From: Myrica gale
Lineage: Eukaryota; Streptophyta; Magnoliopsida; Fagales; Myricaceae
Reading direction: 5' to 3'
Length of the DNA: 64,000 nucleotides
Assembly: GCA_963930655.1 (NCBI GenBank)
Contig: OZ005601.1
Span: 20,708,921-20,772,920 of the forward strand
Made by a program: the position numbers and the translations under genes
Shown here: positions 34,899 to 47,300 of the stretch, one piece after another
Position numbering within the stretch: the stretch's first letter is position 1
Layout of the letters: every line of letters begins with the position of its first letter
The notes under the pieces: model-generated
What the model was told of the DNA's origin: nothing
Databases searched by the model: none
Seen by the model: only the letters and a program-made list of their open reading frames with translations

Positions 34899-35110
34899 TA
34901 TTACAGATCACGCAATATACTTACTATCCTTAGACTCCAAAGGCTCCCTTTTCATTTATTTCCTTGCATTGTATAGTTGATTATTTCCTTTTTTGTTTTC
35001 ATTTCCTTTAAACAAAGATCCTTCTATGTAATATTTATACATGTAAACACAAATCAATAACATATAGCAATTTTCACAAATCTCTCAACCTATTGTCACA
35101 ATTCTCAACA
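34899..35110 (+). repeat. 3' LTR of the Copia element
   Basis: It starts TATTACAGATCACGCAATA just after the purine-rich tract and ends in the same TTGTCACAATTCTCAACA as the 5' LTR. It is followed by the ATTAT target duplication. Confidence 0.92.
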
Positions 35111-35269
35111 ATTATTCTCATGTTTATGGCCCAAATCGTTGGTTAACCACATGACATTTTTTTTGCTTATCTCGGGGACTATGACAATGCAATCCACTCT
35201 CAACCTATATTTTTATTCTAGGCACTAAGCTCCTTTCTCAAGTCATCTTGCATCAAGAAATTTAGAGAA

Positions 35270-37450
35270 ATCTTTGAGGCAATCAGTTGCCAAGACCTAG
35301 GCCTATAAAATCTCGTCTCTTTTTTTTGCAGATGATTTAATTCTTCTCGGGATGGCTAATCCCTACGAAACTACTACCCTTATGGATTGTCTTGATCGTT
35401 TTACGGCTAGGCCTAGGAAAATAATACAATTTAAAAAATCTTCCACTCACTTCAGCTGAAAATTTAGAGGACAAGAACCTCACCCTATAAAGGATATCTT
35501 CGGAGTTCACCGTACCCCTTCCACTTTAAAGCACCTAGGCCCACAGGCGGAGGGAAGGGGGGCGAACAGGGGCCACCGCCCCGATTGGCTCCCCCCAATT
35601 TTTTTTTAACATGGAGATTTTATTTTTTAAAGGCATGTCCCCCTTGGCGCACTGAAAATTCTGTCCACCCCCTTACCTGCCCAGATGCCTCAGCCGGCCC
35701 CCTTAAGACCCAAGAAGCCCAACCCACCCCAATCCAGCCCATTTTTTATTTTTTTTTAAAAAAAAATTAACAGCGTGAAACTTCTACATAATTTTTTATC
35801 CCCTTATCCCTCATCTCTCGCACGCTTTAACCTCTCTGTCTCTTTCTCCCGGCTCCTCCCTCTCCTCTCAGCTTCTATTTAATTTTTTGGGATCTGCAAA
35901 ATTGAGCTTTTTGTTCCAATTATTTTTCCATTATCATATACCAAGTATGTATTGTCACCTTGTAATTCTAGGTTATTTTGTTGTTGATATAGATTCCACT
36001 TCGGTGAAGCTTGTGTTCAATAAAACTGTCACACTAAAAGACAGTTATAGCAAGAGTGAGAAGTAGCTCTATGCCCTTGGATCCTTTGGATTCTGTTTCC
36101 AATATGCTTTGTTTTTATCTTGTTGTCTTTCAAGAATAAAAGAAACACATCAATTGATTATTTTTCTCATTTATGTGTTCTATTTTTCTTTTTGTAAATC
36201 CCAACAAATTTTGCAGGACTTATTCAGTAATGGGCACATCCATTCTGGCAGCAAAAGTAAGTATTTTATTTATGGAATTGAAGAGTTATAGTGCTGAAAA
36301 TGCTTGTGAAATACTTTGTTTCATTTATGTGTTTTGTTTTACGAAGAATATATATGTGTGTGTGTTTGATTAGTTGGTGCTTCATTGGTGTCATGAACAA
36401 CCATAATATAATCTTTAATGCTATTACCACTAATTGGTTGATGATTTTTGTTTTCTTTTATTTTGTTTAGATAATGGATAAGTTTTTTATAAAAAAAAAG
36501 TTAGCCAGCGTAGAGTCGTCTAATACTCCTAGATTGTATTTCAATATTTGTAGTCCTTAATTTTATATATTTTAACTCTTAAAACATTTTTTTGCATTAC
36601 GTAGTAATTTTTTTTCATTTTTCCTTAGGAGTTGCCCCCCATTGATTCTATTCCTGGCTCCGCCACTGCCTAGGCCTACCCCCTTCAAGCTCTGGGAATC
36701 AAAGAAACAAGTCATCGTTGATATCAAAGACAATCTAATAAATATTAAGAGGTTGGAAGGCTAAGGTCTTGTCCAAGTAGGAAGAACTACTACCATCAAA
36801 ATGGTGGCCTCTAAAATAGCCTCATACTCCCTGTCCTCTCTCCTACCCAACCTCTATTGATTAATCGTTACTAAAAACCTTTTTTTAGGATTTCCATAAA
36901 GTCAAAACTCACAACCTCACTCTTAAAGCTTGAGACATCTTATGCATTCCTCGAAAATATGATGGACTAGGTCTTATAATCAAGCTTTAGTCAAAAGAGA
37001 TAGCATGGTCTATCCACACAAAAACAAAGCGTATATTGGCGAAATCTCCCATCGCAAGGTATTGTATGTCTCAAACCTTCTCTTCAAGTGATCAGGTATG
37101 CTTCTATAATTTTTTATAAGTCATTTGGACACCTCACTCATCGTTAAGTCAACATGAAGAATTCAACCACCAATTGCTGACTAGCCGGACCTTTCGCATC
37201 AATAGATTGGAAAGCACTATGAAAATTAAAATTCCTGATTTGGAACTTAATATGCCCACCAAGTGCAGACTATCCTCTATATTACATCAGTCAAATAAAG
37301 GGGATCCTCTATGCAGTCTATGTCACTCAACAAATGGATCTCCAGAACATCTCTTCCATGCTTGTTCTCTTGCTAGAATTATTTGGAGGGAATTTATTTG
37401 ATCCATTGATCTTTCAAAATTCATCTATTTGGACGATTGAGACTTGGATC
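35270..37450 (+). pseudogene. LINE ORF2 fragment split by a hAT element
   Basis: Before the hAT insertion the + strand reads the RT catalytic FADDLILLGMA (near 35331), CLDRFTARP and KKSSTHFS. After it come the thumb-side motifs SYSLSSLLPNL-like, RKYDGLGLIIK and, near 37174-37400, the zf-RVT region MPTKCRLSSIL...LCSLCHSTNGSPEHLFHAC and ARIIWREF. Many stops. It is a different LINE lineage from the copy at 22990-28652, with the RT start missing. Confidence 0.78.
35542..36668. mobile_element. Non-autonomous hAT element (1127 bp), 8-bp target duplication
   Basis: An exact 8-bp repeat CCTAGGCC lies at 35534-35541 and 36669-36676, the hAT length. Ends are short imperfect inverted repeats: CACAGGCGGAG at the left and, inverted, CAGTGGCGGAG at the right. 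It has no transposase frame. It interrupts a LINE fragment, restoring LINE coding sense on both sides. The element at 52268 is the same family in the other orientation. Confidence 0.9.
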
Positions 37451-37553
37451 ATAAGTCCACTAAAACATGAATTGGCTCACTGATTCTACCAATTTCACTA
37501 TCTTTGCTTTCATTCAAATGGACATCATTTGCTAAAACAATTATTTTAATAAT

Positions 37554-37856
37554 GGGCAAATTACAATAACTTCTTACAAACTATCACCTTAATCTCAATT
37601 ACCCCCTAAACTCTAACTCGTTTCAACTCACCCTCTTGAACTTTTTATTTGTTAGGATTCTATCCACCAACTGATTTGAGATGTTATTTGGAACAGATTT
37701 CGTCCCAAGTGACCCGACCCTTAACTCACATGAAAATACCAATGCGCCCCTAATAAGCTAAGAAGGAAAGTTTAGAGGGAAATTGAGACTAGGGAGATAG
37801 TTTGAAGGGGATTATCGAGATTAGGGAGATAGTTTGAAGAGGTTATTGCAATTTTT
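37554..37856. mobile_element. Small foldback MULE-like element
   Basis: The left end GGGCAAATTACAATAACTTC and the right end, inverted (AAATTGCAATAACCTCTTC), match over about 50 bp (TACAAACTATC / TTCAAACTATC, CTTAATCTC / CCTAATCTC). The last few bases at the right have diverged and no target duplication is clear. A one-sided relic of the same family occurs near 43514-43575. Confidence 0.65.
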
Positions 37857-38081
37857 CTAAAAAAGAATGAATTTCATTATTAATAGATAGACATTTTCCT
37901 CAACTAATAGCGGAAGATTGAGACCACAAAAAACGACCTAAACCACTGGACTTTCAGTTAAACGAGTTCAATCAGCCCCTCTCTCTCTCTCTTCCTTGTT
38001 TATTGTTCTCTTTTTTATTTTCCAATTTATATGTTTTTCCTCTTTTTGCTTGCAGTGTATATATATATACGTGATTGAACT

Positions 38082-39076
38082 TGAAAAATCTAGTTTAGAC
38101 TCAAATAACACTTAGGTGGAAAATATGTGTTTTCACTCTAATTAATAAAATCAATAAAAATTTTAAAACATGTTCTAAAATTGTACAACTTAGATATGCA
38201 TAATAATCAACTCAGTCAACAAATAGGCAGTGGAAAATTAAATAAACTTCAATCACACAAAGAGACAAGAATTTGGTGGCAAAGTGGAAAACCTTTGAAA
38301 TACCATTTAAAGAAAAAACCACTCCGGGCTAGCAGCCACCTAGAATCCACTAAGACGAAAACCTTACAAATAGTGATTCAAACACGGGCAACTCCTGTTG
38401 CTTGACTCTGACAACCCTGATGTAATAATTTAAGTCTCCCTGCTTAGACCAGCTCATTGCGGCGTTCCTCTCAAACCTTTGAGGATCTTCTTATGGATTC
38501 TTCACCGAACACTCTTGTTCTTCAGTACTCCTTCAACACCATGAAGGTTACAAAGACATTTGATCGAAGAAGAGAGAAAACTTGTCAATCTTAAAGCACA
38601 AATCTTCTTGGGTTTTTCTCTCAAGCAATGAGGCACTAAACTGCTCAATGGAAGCCTCAATGACCTTTAGAACGGCCTTCCTCGAAACCTAGTAGGGTTT
38701 CCTAACATTTCAAAAGGAAATTCCAAGAATTCAAGGATTTTTGAAATTCGTTGAAAGTCGCGCGAGCGCTAGTCGAGCACTGGTCAAACGCTTATGTTTC
38801 TGTCTGAAATTTGCACTGAGCGCTGGTCAAACGTTGTGACTCTGTCTGAGTTTTTTCCAAGATCGCTCGAGCGCTGGTCAAACGCTGGTTAAACGTGATG
38901 ACTCTGTCTGAATTTTTCCAAGGGCGCTCAAGCGCTAGTTGAACGCGGGTTGAACGTGATGAAGACTTTGGGCAGACCATCAACTCTAACTCTTGAACAA
39001 ATGTGGGGACAAAAAGTACAACTCGATCAAGACATATTTTGTCACATAATTTTGCCAATACAAAATTGCACTAACA
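38082..39076 (-). repeat. 3' LTR of the gag-only element
   Basis: The + strand starts TGAAAAATCTAGTTTAGAC and ends TTGCACTAACA. It includes GAGCGCTGGTCAAACG-like words repeated several times (38760-38960), shared with the other LTR. Confidence 0.9.
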
Positions 39077-40522
39077 AACTCTTCCTTTGGCAATTCCGTG
39101 ACAAAACCCACATATATAAAATAAACAAAACAAGGATCTTTGCAATTCACCAAAGAAACAATCCAATTACATGAATATCAACCCTATGACTTAAAAGACA
39201 TGTTCAAGAGTCTTTGAATCGGTTATCTAAAAACATACTCTCAAAGACCAAGTGAAAGCATAGAGAACAAACACATATATATCATTGAAGTTAGACCAAT
39301 ACAAAAACAAGGTATTTGCTCCCCCTTAATCTATTCTCCACCTTAGCCAATTATGCATTACAAAACGTTTCTCCCTCTTTTTTGTCACGAATAGACAAAG
39401 GGAAACAAATGCATGCAAACATGAAAATGAGCACCAACCGACATAAGAATTGCATTTTACAAATAAGATAAAATAAGAGCATATAATCAGGCGGAATCAA
39501 CCAAAACCGACAACAATCCACAAATAAAAAGGCGAATATGAAAGGCAACACACAATGTGATACTGAGATAAGGAAAAATTATTGAAAATAACAAATGATC
39601 AAATGCCAAAAATCAGCACAAACTTCATGGAACTAAGAGACATAACCAAAATTCTCAAGAGTATGAAAAATCAATACAAACTCATTGTATGATCATAGAA
39701 AATAATATTCATTGATTTTATGTCGCACGTCTCTAAACGATTTTAGCATCAATAATTAAAAAATGTGAACTACATACGTGTGTGAAATACAAAACACAAT
39801 CATAGAGGCTTAAGACCTTAAATTTGTTAGGGAGGTCAAAGCTAGCCAAATGAAACCATGAGTGAAAAGAGATACATATCACACCAGGTGAAAGTCAAAC
39901 CCAATGTCATTAGGACCTGAGTATGCAACTTTGTTGCTTGTTTTTCTCCCCTAAATATATTGCATCTTTTGCTTTTGCTTTTGCTTTTGCTTTTTCTCTT
40001 TTCTTTTCTTTTCTAGAATAGTAACAACTTCTTTTGAAGTGAAAATACTCTTTTGGAGCTTTTGACTCTGAGAGGGGCATTGAATAAGGTCAACTATCAA
40101 AGGTCAATCCAAGTTGATGAACATGATCACTTTCACTTGTGGTTGCAGACCTAAAACTCACACATACAATCAAGCCTCATCTAACCATATTCAGTGTGCA
40201 CTATGATTGGATATGACAAATATACATTTGAAAATCATGTCAGTTAATTCCAAAAAGAGACAATAGGCATGACTCTCAAATCATATTATAATCCAGACAT
40301 AAATTGAGAAAGTATGTAAAAGTTCATGCTCGAAAACCTCAAGTATGTCAATCAGGCCAATGACAAAATGTGCTGACAAAAAGGCACACTACAAACATAA
40401 TTTTTTTAAAAAAAAAACAGAGAAATAAAAGCACATAAACTTGCAAGATAAGCAAACACACAAGAAAATTAATTTTAAAAACGAATGCAACCTATGCTAA
40501 TGCAAGCAAGAGAAAGAAATAT
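39077..40522. other. Non-coding interior of the gag-only element
   Basis: This stretch sits where pol would be. It has no recognisable pol motif in any frame on the - strand. A TTTTGC hexamer run (about 39966-40000) and T-rich tracts are present. Confidence 0.7.
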
Positions 40523-42389
40523 TCAGGGAGTAGAACACTTACCAATAGCCTTCATGTTGGCTAATCGGATTTCATCATTTTTCACCCAAATTTTCTTAAC
40601 AAATGTTGATTGTTTTGTCAAGTTCTGGAACTTCTCATTTAGTATCATGGTATTCTCAGTTAGAAATTTGACTTGATGAGCAAGGTTCATGTGATTGTTA
40701 TTGTACGCAGAGAAATTAAATGCATTCTCTTGTCTTTTCAATTTAAAATAATTAGGTCTGATATGACCTATTTTTCCACAAAAAAGATGACAAGTAGTAA
40801 CAAACCGATGTGAAGTGTGTGCTTTAGGTGGAACAATATGAGAATGAGTATTCATGGACCGAGAGTTAGTCTTTTTACCTTCACTCACCTTTCTCTGAGG
40901 AGCTTTAACTTCTACTTGTTTGACTGGCAATAATGATGGAATGAAGACAGTCGTTGAAGTTGATGCACCACTCGACTTGTTATACCCCAATCCTTTCCTA
41001 TTTCCAAGTGTTGCTCCCAGGCTTAACATGTGGTCGAGTTTTTTAGACCCACTAGAGAATTGTTGAAGTTGAGCATTGGATTTCTCTAGTTTGCACTCTA
41101 AGTCTTTGACTTCAGCTTCAAGGGCCAAGTTCTTCAGTTTCAACTCATCAGACAACTTGATGTATTCTTCAAGCTTGGCAGTGAGATTATCCCTTTCAAG
41201 TTGAGTCTCATGAAGTTTCTCTAGGGTCTTTTTATTTACCTTGTGCAGTTTCAGGCTTTCTCTAAAGAGCTTGTCATACATCTCTTGCAAGCTTTCTTCA
41301 TTATCAGATTCATCCTCAGATGTCTCCATTTCAGAGCTAATATCCTGCAAATTACAATTATCAGTACTAGCCATAAAATTTACCTGATCTTCTCCATCAC
41401 TATTGGAATTTGATTCGTCGTCACTCAGTGAAGCATTCATAGCTTTTCCTTTCGACTTGAGATATGTTGGGCACTCTTATCTGGCATGGCCAGACCCTTG
41501 ACACTCAAAACAAGTCAATTTTTTATTTTTGGACTCAATAGCAAAGTGCTTATCTCTCTTCTCCTTTCTGAACCCACTTGAGCTACCGTAATTCTTTTCA
41601 GCACCTTTATTAAATCTTCTTTGATCATCCTTTGATCTCAAAAACTTTCTGAATTTTTTTATTAGAGTGTTGAAGTTCTCATCATCTAAAGATTCATCTG
41701 ACTCAGAACATACTTCTTCTTTATTAGATCTCAAGGCAATAGACTTGTTCTTCTTAGGCTGAGACAATGTTTGTTCATAGGTTTGCAGAGACCCAACTAG
41801 TTCTTCAATCTTCATCGTGTCCAGGTCTTTACTTTCCTCAATCGCAGTAACTTTGGGTCTGAATCTCTCAGGAAGAGATCTCTAACTTTTCTCACAACTC
41901 TACTTTCTAGTATTCTCTCTCCCAGATTGTAGCTTGAGCTAACTATGTCATTGAGCTTTGCATAGAACTCATCAAATGTCTCATCTTCCTTCATTCAAAT
42001 TTCTTCAAACTTTGTGGTCAACATCTGAAGCTTCGAGTTTTTCACGGTCTTGGTACCTTCATGAGTAGTCTCTAAAATCTCCAAGCTTCCTTAGAAGTTT
42101 CACACATAGAAATTCTTTTAAACTAATCAGCAAACACAGCCATAAAAATAGAATGTAAACATTTGTTATTCCAATTACATTCACTTATCTCATTTACAGT
42201 CCAGGCACTAATATCTTTTGGTATTTTAACACCTTCAACCTCAGATATAGGTGCAAACCACCCTTTAACACAAGATCTCCAGGCACGTTCATCAAGTGAT
42301 TTCAGAAAGGTTTTCATGCGAACTTTCCAGTATGAATAATTGCTTCCATCAAAATATGGAGGTACAAACAATGACTGACTTTTGTCCAT
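40523..42389 (-). pseudogene. Long Copia gag with zinc knuckle and coiled coil, frameshifted
   Basis: Gag binds RNA and builds the particle. From the start: PPYFDGSNYSYWKVRMKTFL (gag N-terminal domain), AWRSCVKGW, then in a shifted frame MKEDETFDEFYAKLNDIVSS (UBN2-like region), KIEELVGSLQTYEQTL, and a CCHC knuckle CFECQGSGHAR near 41510 with a stop just after it. An acidic stretch (NASLSDDESNSNSDGEDQ) leads to a long coiled coil (about 40980-41260). A second, damaged knuckle CHLFCGKIGHIRPNYFKL follows, with one extra residue and Tyr in place of the last Cys. It stops at KAIGKCSTP, just where protease would normally follow. At least two frameshifts and several stops. Confidence 0.86.
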
Positions 42390-42432
42390 CTAGACTAAGG
42401 GTCAAGGAACGAGTTTAGCCTCTGATACCAAT

Positions 42433-43410
42433 TGAAAAATCCAGTTTAGACCCTAATAACACTTAGAGGTGGAAAATATATGTTTTCACTCTAATTAACA
42501 AATTAATAACAATTTTAAAACATGTTCTAAAATTGTTTAGCCTAGATATGCATAATAATCAACTCAGTCAACAAATAGACAACGAAAAATTAAATAAACT
42601 TCAATCAAACAAAGAGACAAGAATTTGGTAACGAAGTGTGAAAACCTTTGAAATACCATTTAAAGGAAAAACTACTACGGGCTAGCAGCCACCTAGAATC
42701 CACTAAGAAGAAAACCTTACAAACAGTGATTCAGACACGGGCAACCCCTGCTGCTTGATTTGACAACCCTGATGTAATAATCTAAGTCTCTTTGCTTAGA
42801 CCCGCTCCGTGCGGCATTCTCCTCAAACCTTTAAGGATCTTCTTATGGATTCTTCACCGAACACTCTTGTTCTTCAGCACTCCTTCAACACCATGAAGGT
42901 TACAAAAATATTTAATCGAATAAGAGAGAAAACTTGTCAATCTTGAAGCACAAATATTCTTGGATTTTTCTCTCAAGGAAGGAGGCACTAAACTGCTCAA
43001 TGACCTTTAGAACGGCCTTCCTCGAAACCTAGTAGCGTTTCCTAACATTTCAAAAGGAAATTCCAAGAATTCAGGGATTTTTGAAATTCGCCGGAAGTCG
43101 CTCGAGTACTGGTCAAACGCTTATGTTTTTGTTTGAAATTTGCACTAAGCTCTCGAGCGCTTGTCAAACGCTGGTCAAACGCTGTGACTCTGTCTGAATT
43201 TTTTTTAAAGTCGCTCGAGCGCTTGTCAAACGCTGGTCAAACGTGTTGACTGTCTGAATTTTTACAAGGGCGCTCGAGCGCTGGTTGAACATGATGAAGA
43301 CTTTGGACAGACCATCAACTCTAACTCTTGAACAAATGTGTGGACCAAAAGTACAACTCGATCAAGACATATTTTGTCACGGAATTTGCTAATACAAAAA
43401 TGCACTAACA
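42433..43410 (-). repeat. 5' LTR of the gag-only element
   Basis: The + strand starts TGAAAAATCCAGTTTAGACC and ends ATGCACTAACA, directly before the GAACT target duplication. Substitutions and small indels relative to the other LTR are spread evenly, so the insertion is not recent. Confidence 0.9.
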
Positions 43411-43501
43411 GAACTAACCCCACACTTCAGAGAACAAATGTCGTTTGGTCCAAACCATATTATAACAAATGACATTTCCCTCGAAGTGTGTGGTTAGTTT
43501 A
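43411..43501. repeat. 90-bp foldback sequence next to the LTR element
   Basis: GAACTAACCCCACACTTC at the left pairs with CGAAGTGTGTGGTTAGTTT at the right, and the inner AATGTC / GACATT also pair, giving a stem of about 30 bp with a few mismatches. The LTR element inserted at its left tip, using GAACT as target. Confidence 0.7.
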
Positions 43502-44357
43502 GTTTCCTTTTTAGGCAAATTGTGTAATTAACCCCTTTCAAACCATCTCCCTAATCTCAATAACCCCCTGAAATAGAGGTAAATAGAGTGAAAGGCAAAT
43601 CACGGGAGGTTGCTATAGAACTAGTAACCAGGATAAAACCGCACGTGGGAGGTCATTTCCATGTTTAGAAAAAGCCATCTGGGAGGTTTTGTTGGCTTCT
43701 AATTTGCATGCATATGTTTCCCATGTCTCATCTTCACTGTGCAGCGTCTACTCAAAAGTCCAAACACGACGCAGTATTTGCAGCATGCCAGCAACTAAGA
43801 GTGAATACAGCAGTTCGAGGCAAGGCAAACTTCCAACAGTAAGTGCCGGGCCTCTAAAGTTATCACCATTACAAAAAGAATAGCCACCTGCCTCATAAAA
43901 AAAGCAGAAAGCTGCAGCAAATTAAGCAACACGTAAAATCTGCGAGGACTAGAACTCCATCTACTTGCAAAAATACATGACTTTAGTTATAAGTAGCGCA
44001 AGGTTGAATTAATAAGAGCAGTAATTCCCTCACAGAGCATTTTAACTCGGAGGCATAATGAATACAATTTCGCCCCAATGTTAAAAACACGGCAACTGTC
44101 GCCTTCTACTGTCCTACAACAAGCTGCTAAGATTTACATAGCCAGAACTCGGCGTGGGGTGGACAAGAGATTAGTCTTGAAACAGTGAAGAGTTCCAGAA
44201 CCTCGGACAACGCTCTAGAGTAAATACAGACTGCTATTCACGATATGCCGTAAAGCCCAGGTGAAAAACAAATGAGCAAAACTATACTGGATCAATTAAT
44301 TTCCATATTGTACAATCATGAACTGGACTGCTACTTGGAGGATGGAGGGAGGTACCA
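43502..44357. other. 3' flank of the PP2C gene
   Basis: A short MULE-end relic is seen near 43514-43575. The rest, up to the PP2C stop, is its likely 3' UTR and downstream spacer; I see no gene in it. Confidence 0.55.
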
Positions 44358-47300
44358 TCACGGTTTGCTTTTGAACTTCCTTTGAGCTTTCAAATCCACC
44401 ACAACCACAGAGATGTTGTCCTTGCTTCCTTTCTGAAGAGCACGGTTTGAGAGGAATTCTGCTGCTGCTTGAGCCGCGGGATCAATGCCCTCGCCCCTTA
44501 TAGTGGGAACGCCATTCTTTTTGTGCCAGAGAAGTATTTTTTTCCGAGCCAGGTCGCACGCCTCTTCATTTGTCATGACATCCCACAGCCCATCACTAGC
44601 TAAAATAAGGCATTCATCATCTTTTGCCCGCGGAAGGAGCATCACCTCTGGCTCCGGAATTATCCACGGTTTCAAATATCGATCACCTGAAACCAACAAT
44701 CAAGATCAGAACGAAAGTTTACCACATAATAAAAGTCCATACAGACTGCATGGTAGAGTATTACTCATAATCCACGTAGTACTAAACTCCTTGTATATCT
44801 CAGCATAATGAGACGTCGGAAAACATCACAATATGACCGCCTGCTGACATGGATTTAGTACAGGTCCAAACTGTAAAGTAGATATGGTAAGAGTCACATG
44901 ACTCCATGAAAGAAGGAACTATATTTCGAGTGATAGGCATAAGACTCTGAAACAATTAAACTGAACCATCATGCATCCTGGCAATTCTTTGCACAAAGCA
45001 TCAATGTCCAGTATAAATGTAACAAGTCCATTCCGGACATGATTTTAGGTCAATTGTAAGAATTGAAACTGAGACGTCCTAGCGTAATATTGTGGCCCTT
45101 TATCACTATTCAAAGTCTTCACAAGCATTCCCTTACATTTTAACTGTCATTGGAGCAGAAATTTATGGCAACTACTCAGAAAGCATATGAATTGCTATAT
45201 TGAGTAACTAGGGTCATTGAACAAAATAAGTAATAACTTCCGAGAATTAAGACTTCATTCTACTATCAGCAGAACCAAAATAGACTTATTTCTGACAATA
45301 TAGAAAGAACATTTGCTCCTTCAGTTTACCCAGGGTGTCCAAACTTCCAATATAACTGACTCAAAAGCGGTGCATTTAGAAAAAAGTAAAGGCAAAAACT
45401 CTCTATCTCCTAATATTGCTCCTGTATTCAACTTTTTTCAATTTTGGACAGTTCCAACTCTATTTTGAAAAGTCAATGGAAATAGTTAACTCTTCTAAAG
45501 TTACGTTATATGAAAAGACAATACCCTTTTTCCATCTACTTCATTTATGTCTAAATTAACAGAGTAGTTTTAGATACATTTTTAGATGAACGACAATAAA
45601 TCTTTTGAAAAGTCAATGGAAATAGTTAACTCTTCTAAGTTACGTTATATGAAAAGACAATACCCTTTTTCCATCTACTTCATTTATGTCTAAATTAACA
45701 GAGTAGTTTTAGATACATTTTTAGATGAACGACAATAAATCATTTGATGTCCCCCCAACAGGTTTTATTTTCAAGACAGAACTCACAATATGGGTGGCAG
45801 GAAGCGTTTGGCAAATATAATGGTAGGCTTATAAAAGTTTATCAGGGAATTCTATTTAGGAGGGCTGAATATTGCTTCTCAATCTAGAGGGAAGAAAAAA
45901 AAATTAGTTATGACATCTAAATCCATCTGAATAAAACAAGTACTCTACTAACATGAGTTCATGTTGTGACTTCAATGTGGCGTAGTACCTTTTTCCAATG
46001 CAAACTTCCCAAGGGGAAAAGGAAATGGAGCATCAACTCAGTTGCCATTCTAATGCCAATTTCATCTTTAGAATGCAAACTTTTATGAGAATGAGGGCAG
46101 ATGCATTGGTGGGAAAACCATTAAAAGACTATTATGAGAATTCCATTAATGTTGGGACTTACATGAGGGATTTGAGGTTGCATTTTATGTATAGCTGTGA
46201 CGTGATCTCATTGTTGATTTCCTTCTTTTGGTAAATAGATTGTCATTTCAAAAATTTCATGAATTATGAACTTGGAATTTCCAAATATCCAAATCTGGAT
46301 TAATGAAAGATATTATTCCACAAATTCCTCCAGAAAAACAATTCTCATAGTACGAGCATTACTCTTTGCACTGCCACCACCGCAATTGTTTTGCCACTAC
46401 CGTGGGAATTCCTACCATCATTTGATGACACCATGGCAGCACACCATCACCATCACCCAATCATCGCCATCACCATGAGCACCACCCTTGTAATTATTAT
46501 AGTAACATTGTCTCCCAAACAACACAAATTTAAATTCATCAGAGTTTAATTCTCATCACCTTGAATTCTGTCATTTGGAAAACTTTCAGAATTCCGTAAA
46601 TTCTAGGTTCTAAAGGATGTTCTACTTGCGAAAAGCCTAGCAGATGCAACAAAATGTCCGTGCATATCGAAACTACACCACAATAGCGTCCATTGGACAA
46701 AACAGATATTCCATAAACTTCCAAACTTGTTGAGGAAGTCGGTATAGCAGGCACTTCAGGAAACAAGAATCAGAAACTATCACTGACTCGTCAAAAGTGG
46801 TTCACCTGTCAGAGTGAAATAAAAAGAAACAAAGCTGATTATATACGAGCCTTCCCCTTTCCCATCATTCCAATACCTCCAGACTAATTCAGGTTGAAAT
46901 CAACCTCATCCAATTAGTATCCTAATCAAGCACAATATGAAGCTTGCACCTTAAGGGGAACCCCAAGAAACCAATTTGAAGCTTGAGGCCGCCTCATGCC
47001 TTCCACTAAGATTATTCCTTCGCAACGAGGACAATGACAACCAGAACAAAGCATGGGGAACTCTTCTCACATCAACTGCATAACTACCCTTTCTTGGTAG
47101 TCAAGACTTACAACATTCCTTTCTCATCTCTATTTAAATAAAATGTTACAAAAATAATTGCTCATGTCGTATACTATCTGTGGAAGTCACTGACACCGTA
47201 GAACACACCTAAACGTAATTTTACGGCAAAACTACTTGAGCAATATAAAAGCGAATCCAAATAAGCAAGTGTAACAAAACTAGAATGTATCGTATGACCA

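Larger units (their letters stand above)
31022..35110 (+). mobile_element. Ty1/Copia LTR retrotransposon, complete borders, internally deleted
   Basis: Target duplication ATTAT lies at 31017-31021 and 35111-35115. LTRs are 31022-31232 and 34899-35110 (about 210 bp, roughly 20 differences by eye). The primer-binding site TGGTATCA begins directly after the 5' LTR at 31233, and the polypurine tract AGGGGGAG ends directly before the 3' LTR. Domain order gag, GAG-pre-integrase, integrase, RT, RNase H defines Copia. Part of the region between integrase and RT is missing (joint near 33510), and a MULE is inserted at 32425. Both LTRs begin TA, not TG. Confidence 0.93.
38082..43410 (-). mobile_element. 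LTR retrotransposon with gag only (TR-GAG-like, Copia-derived)
   Basis: The target duplication GAACT is at 38077-38081 and 43411-43415. LTRs are 38082-39076 and 42433-43410 (995 and 978 bp), both TG...CA in + reading. A tRNA-iMet primer-binding site (+ strand TCTGATACCA, 42421-42430) and a purine tract (+ strand complement CTCTTCCTTTGG, just after 39076) place the element on the - strand. The 3.36-kb interior holds gag (40523-42389) and about 1.4 kb of non-coding DNA; I find no protease, integrase or RT. This is the structure called TR-GAG, mobilised by partners' enzymes. Confidence 0.9.

Noticed and set aside
35542-36668. Interpretation as a MULE because of nearby MULEs
   Set aside because: The target duplication is 8 bp (CCTAGGCC) and the TIRs are short, both of which fit hAT.
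46370-46490. CACCATCACCATCACC stretch resembling a poly-His coding tract
   Set aside because: It lies in PP2C intron 3, in no supported frame; it is simple-sequence DNA.
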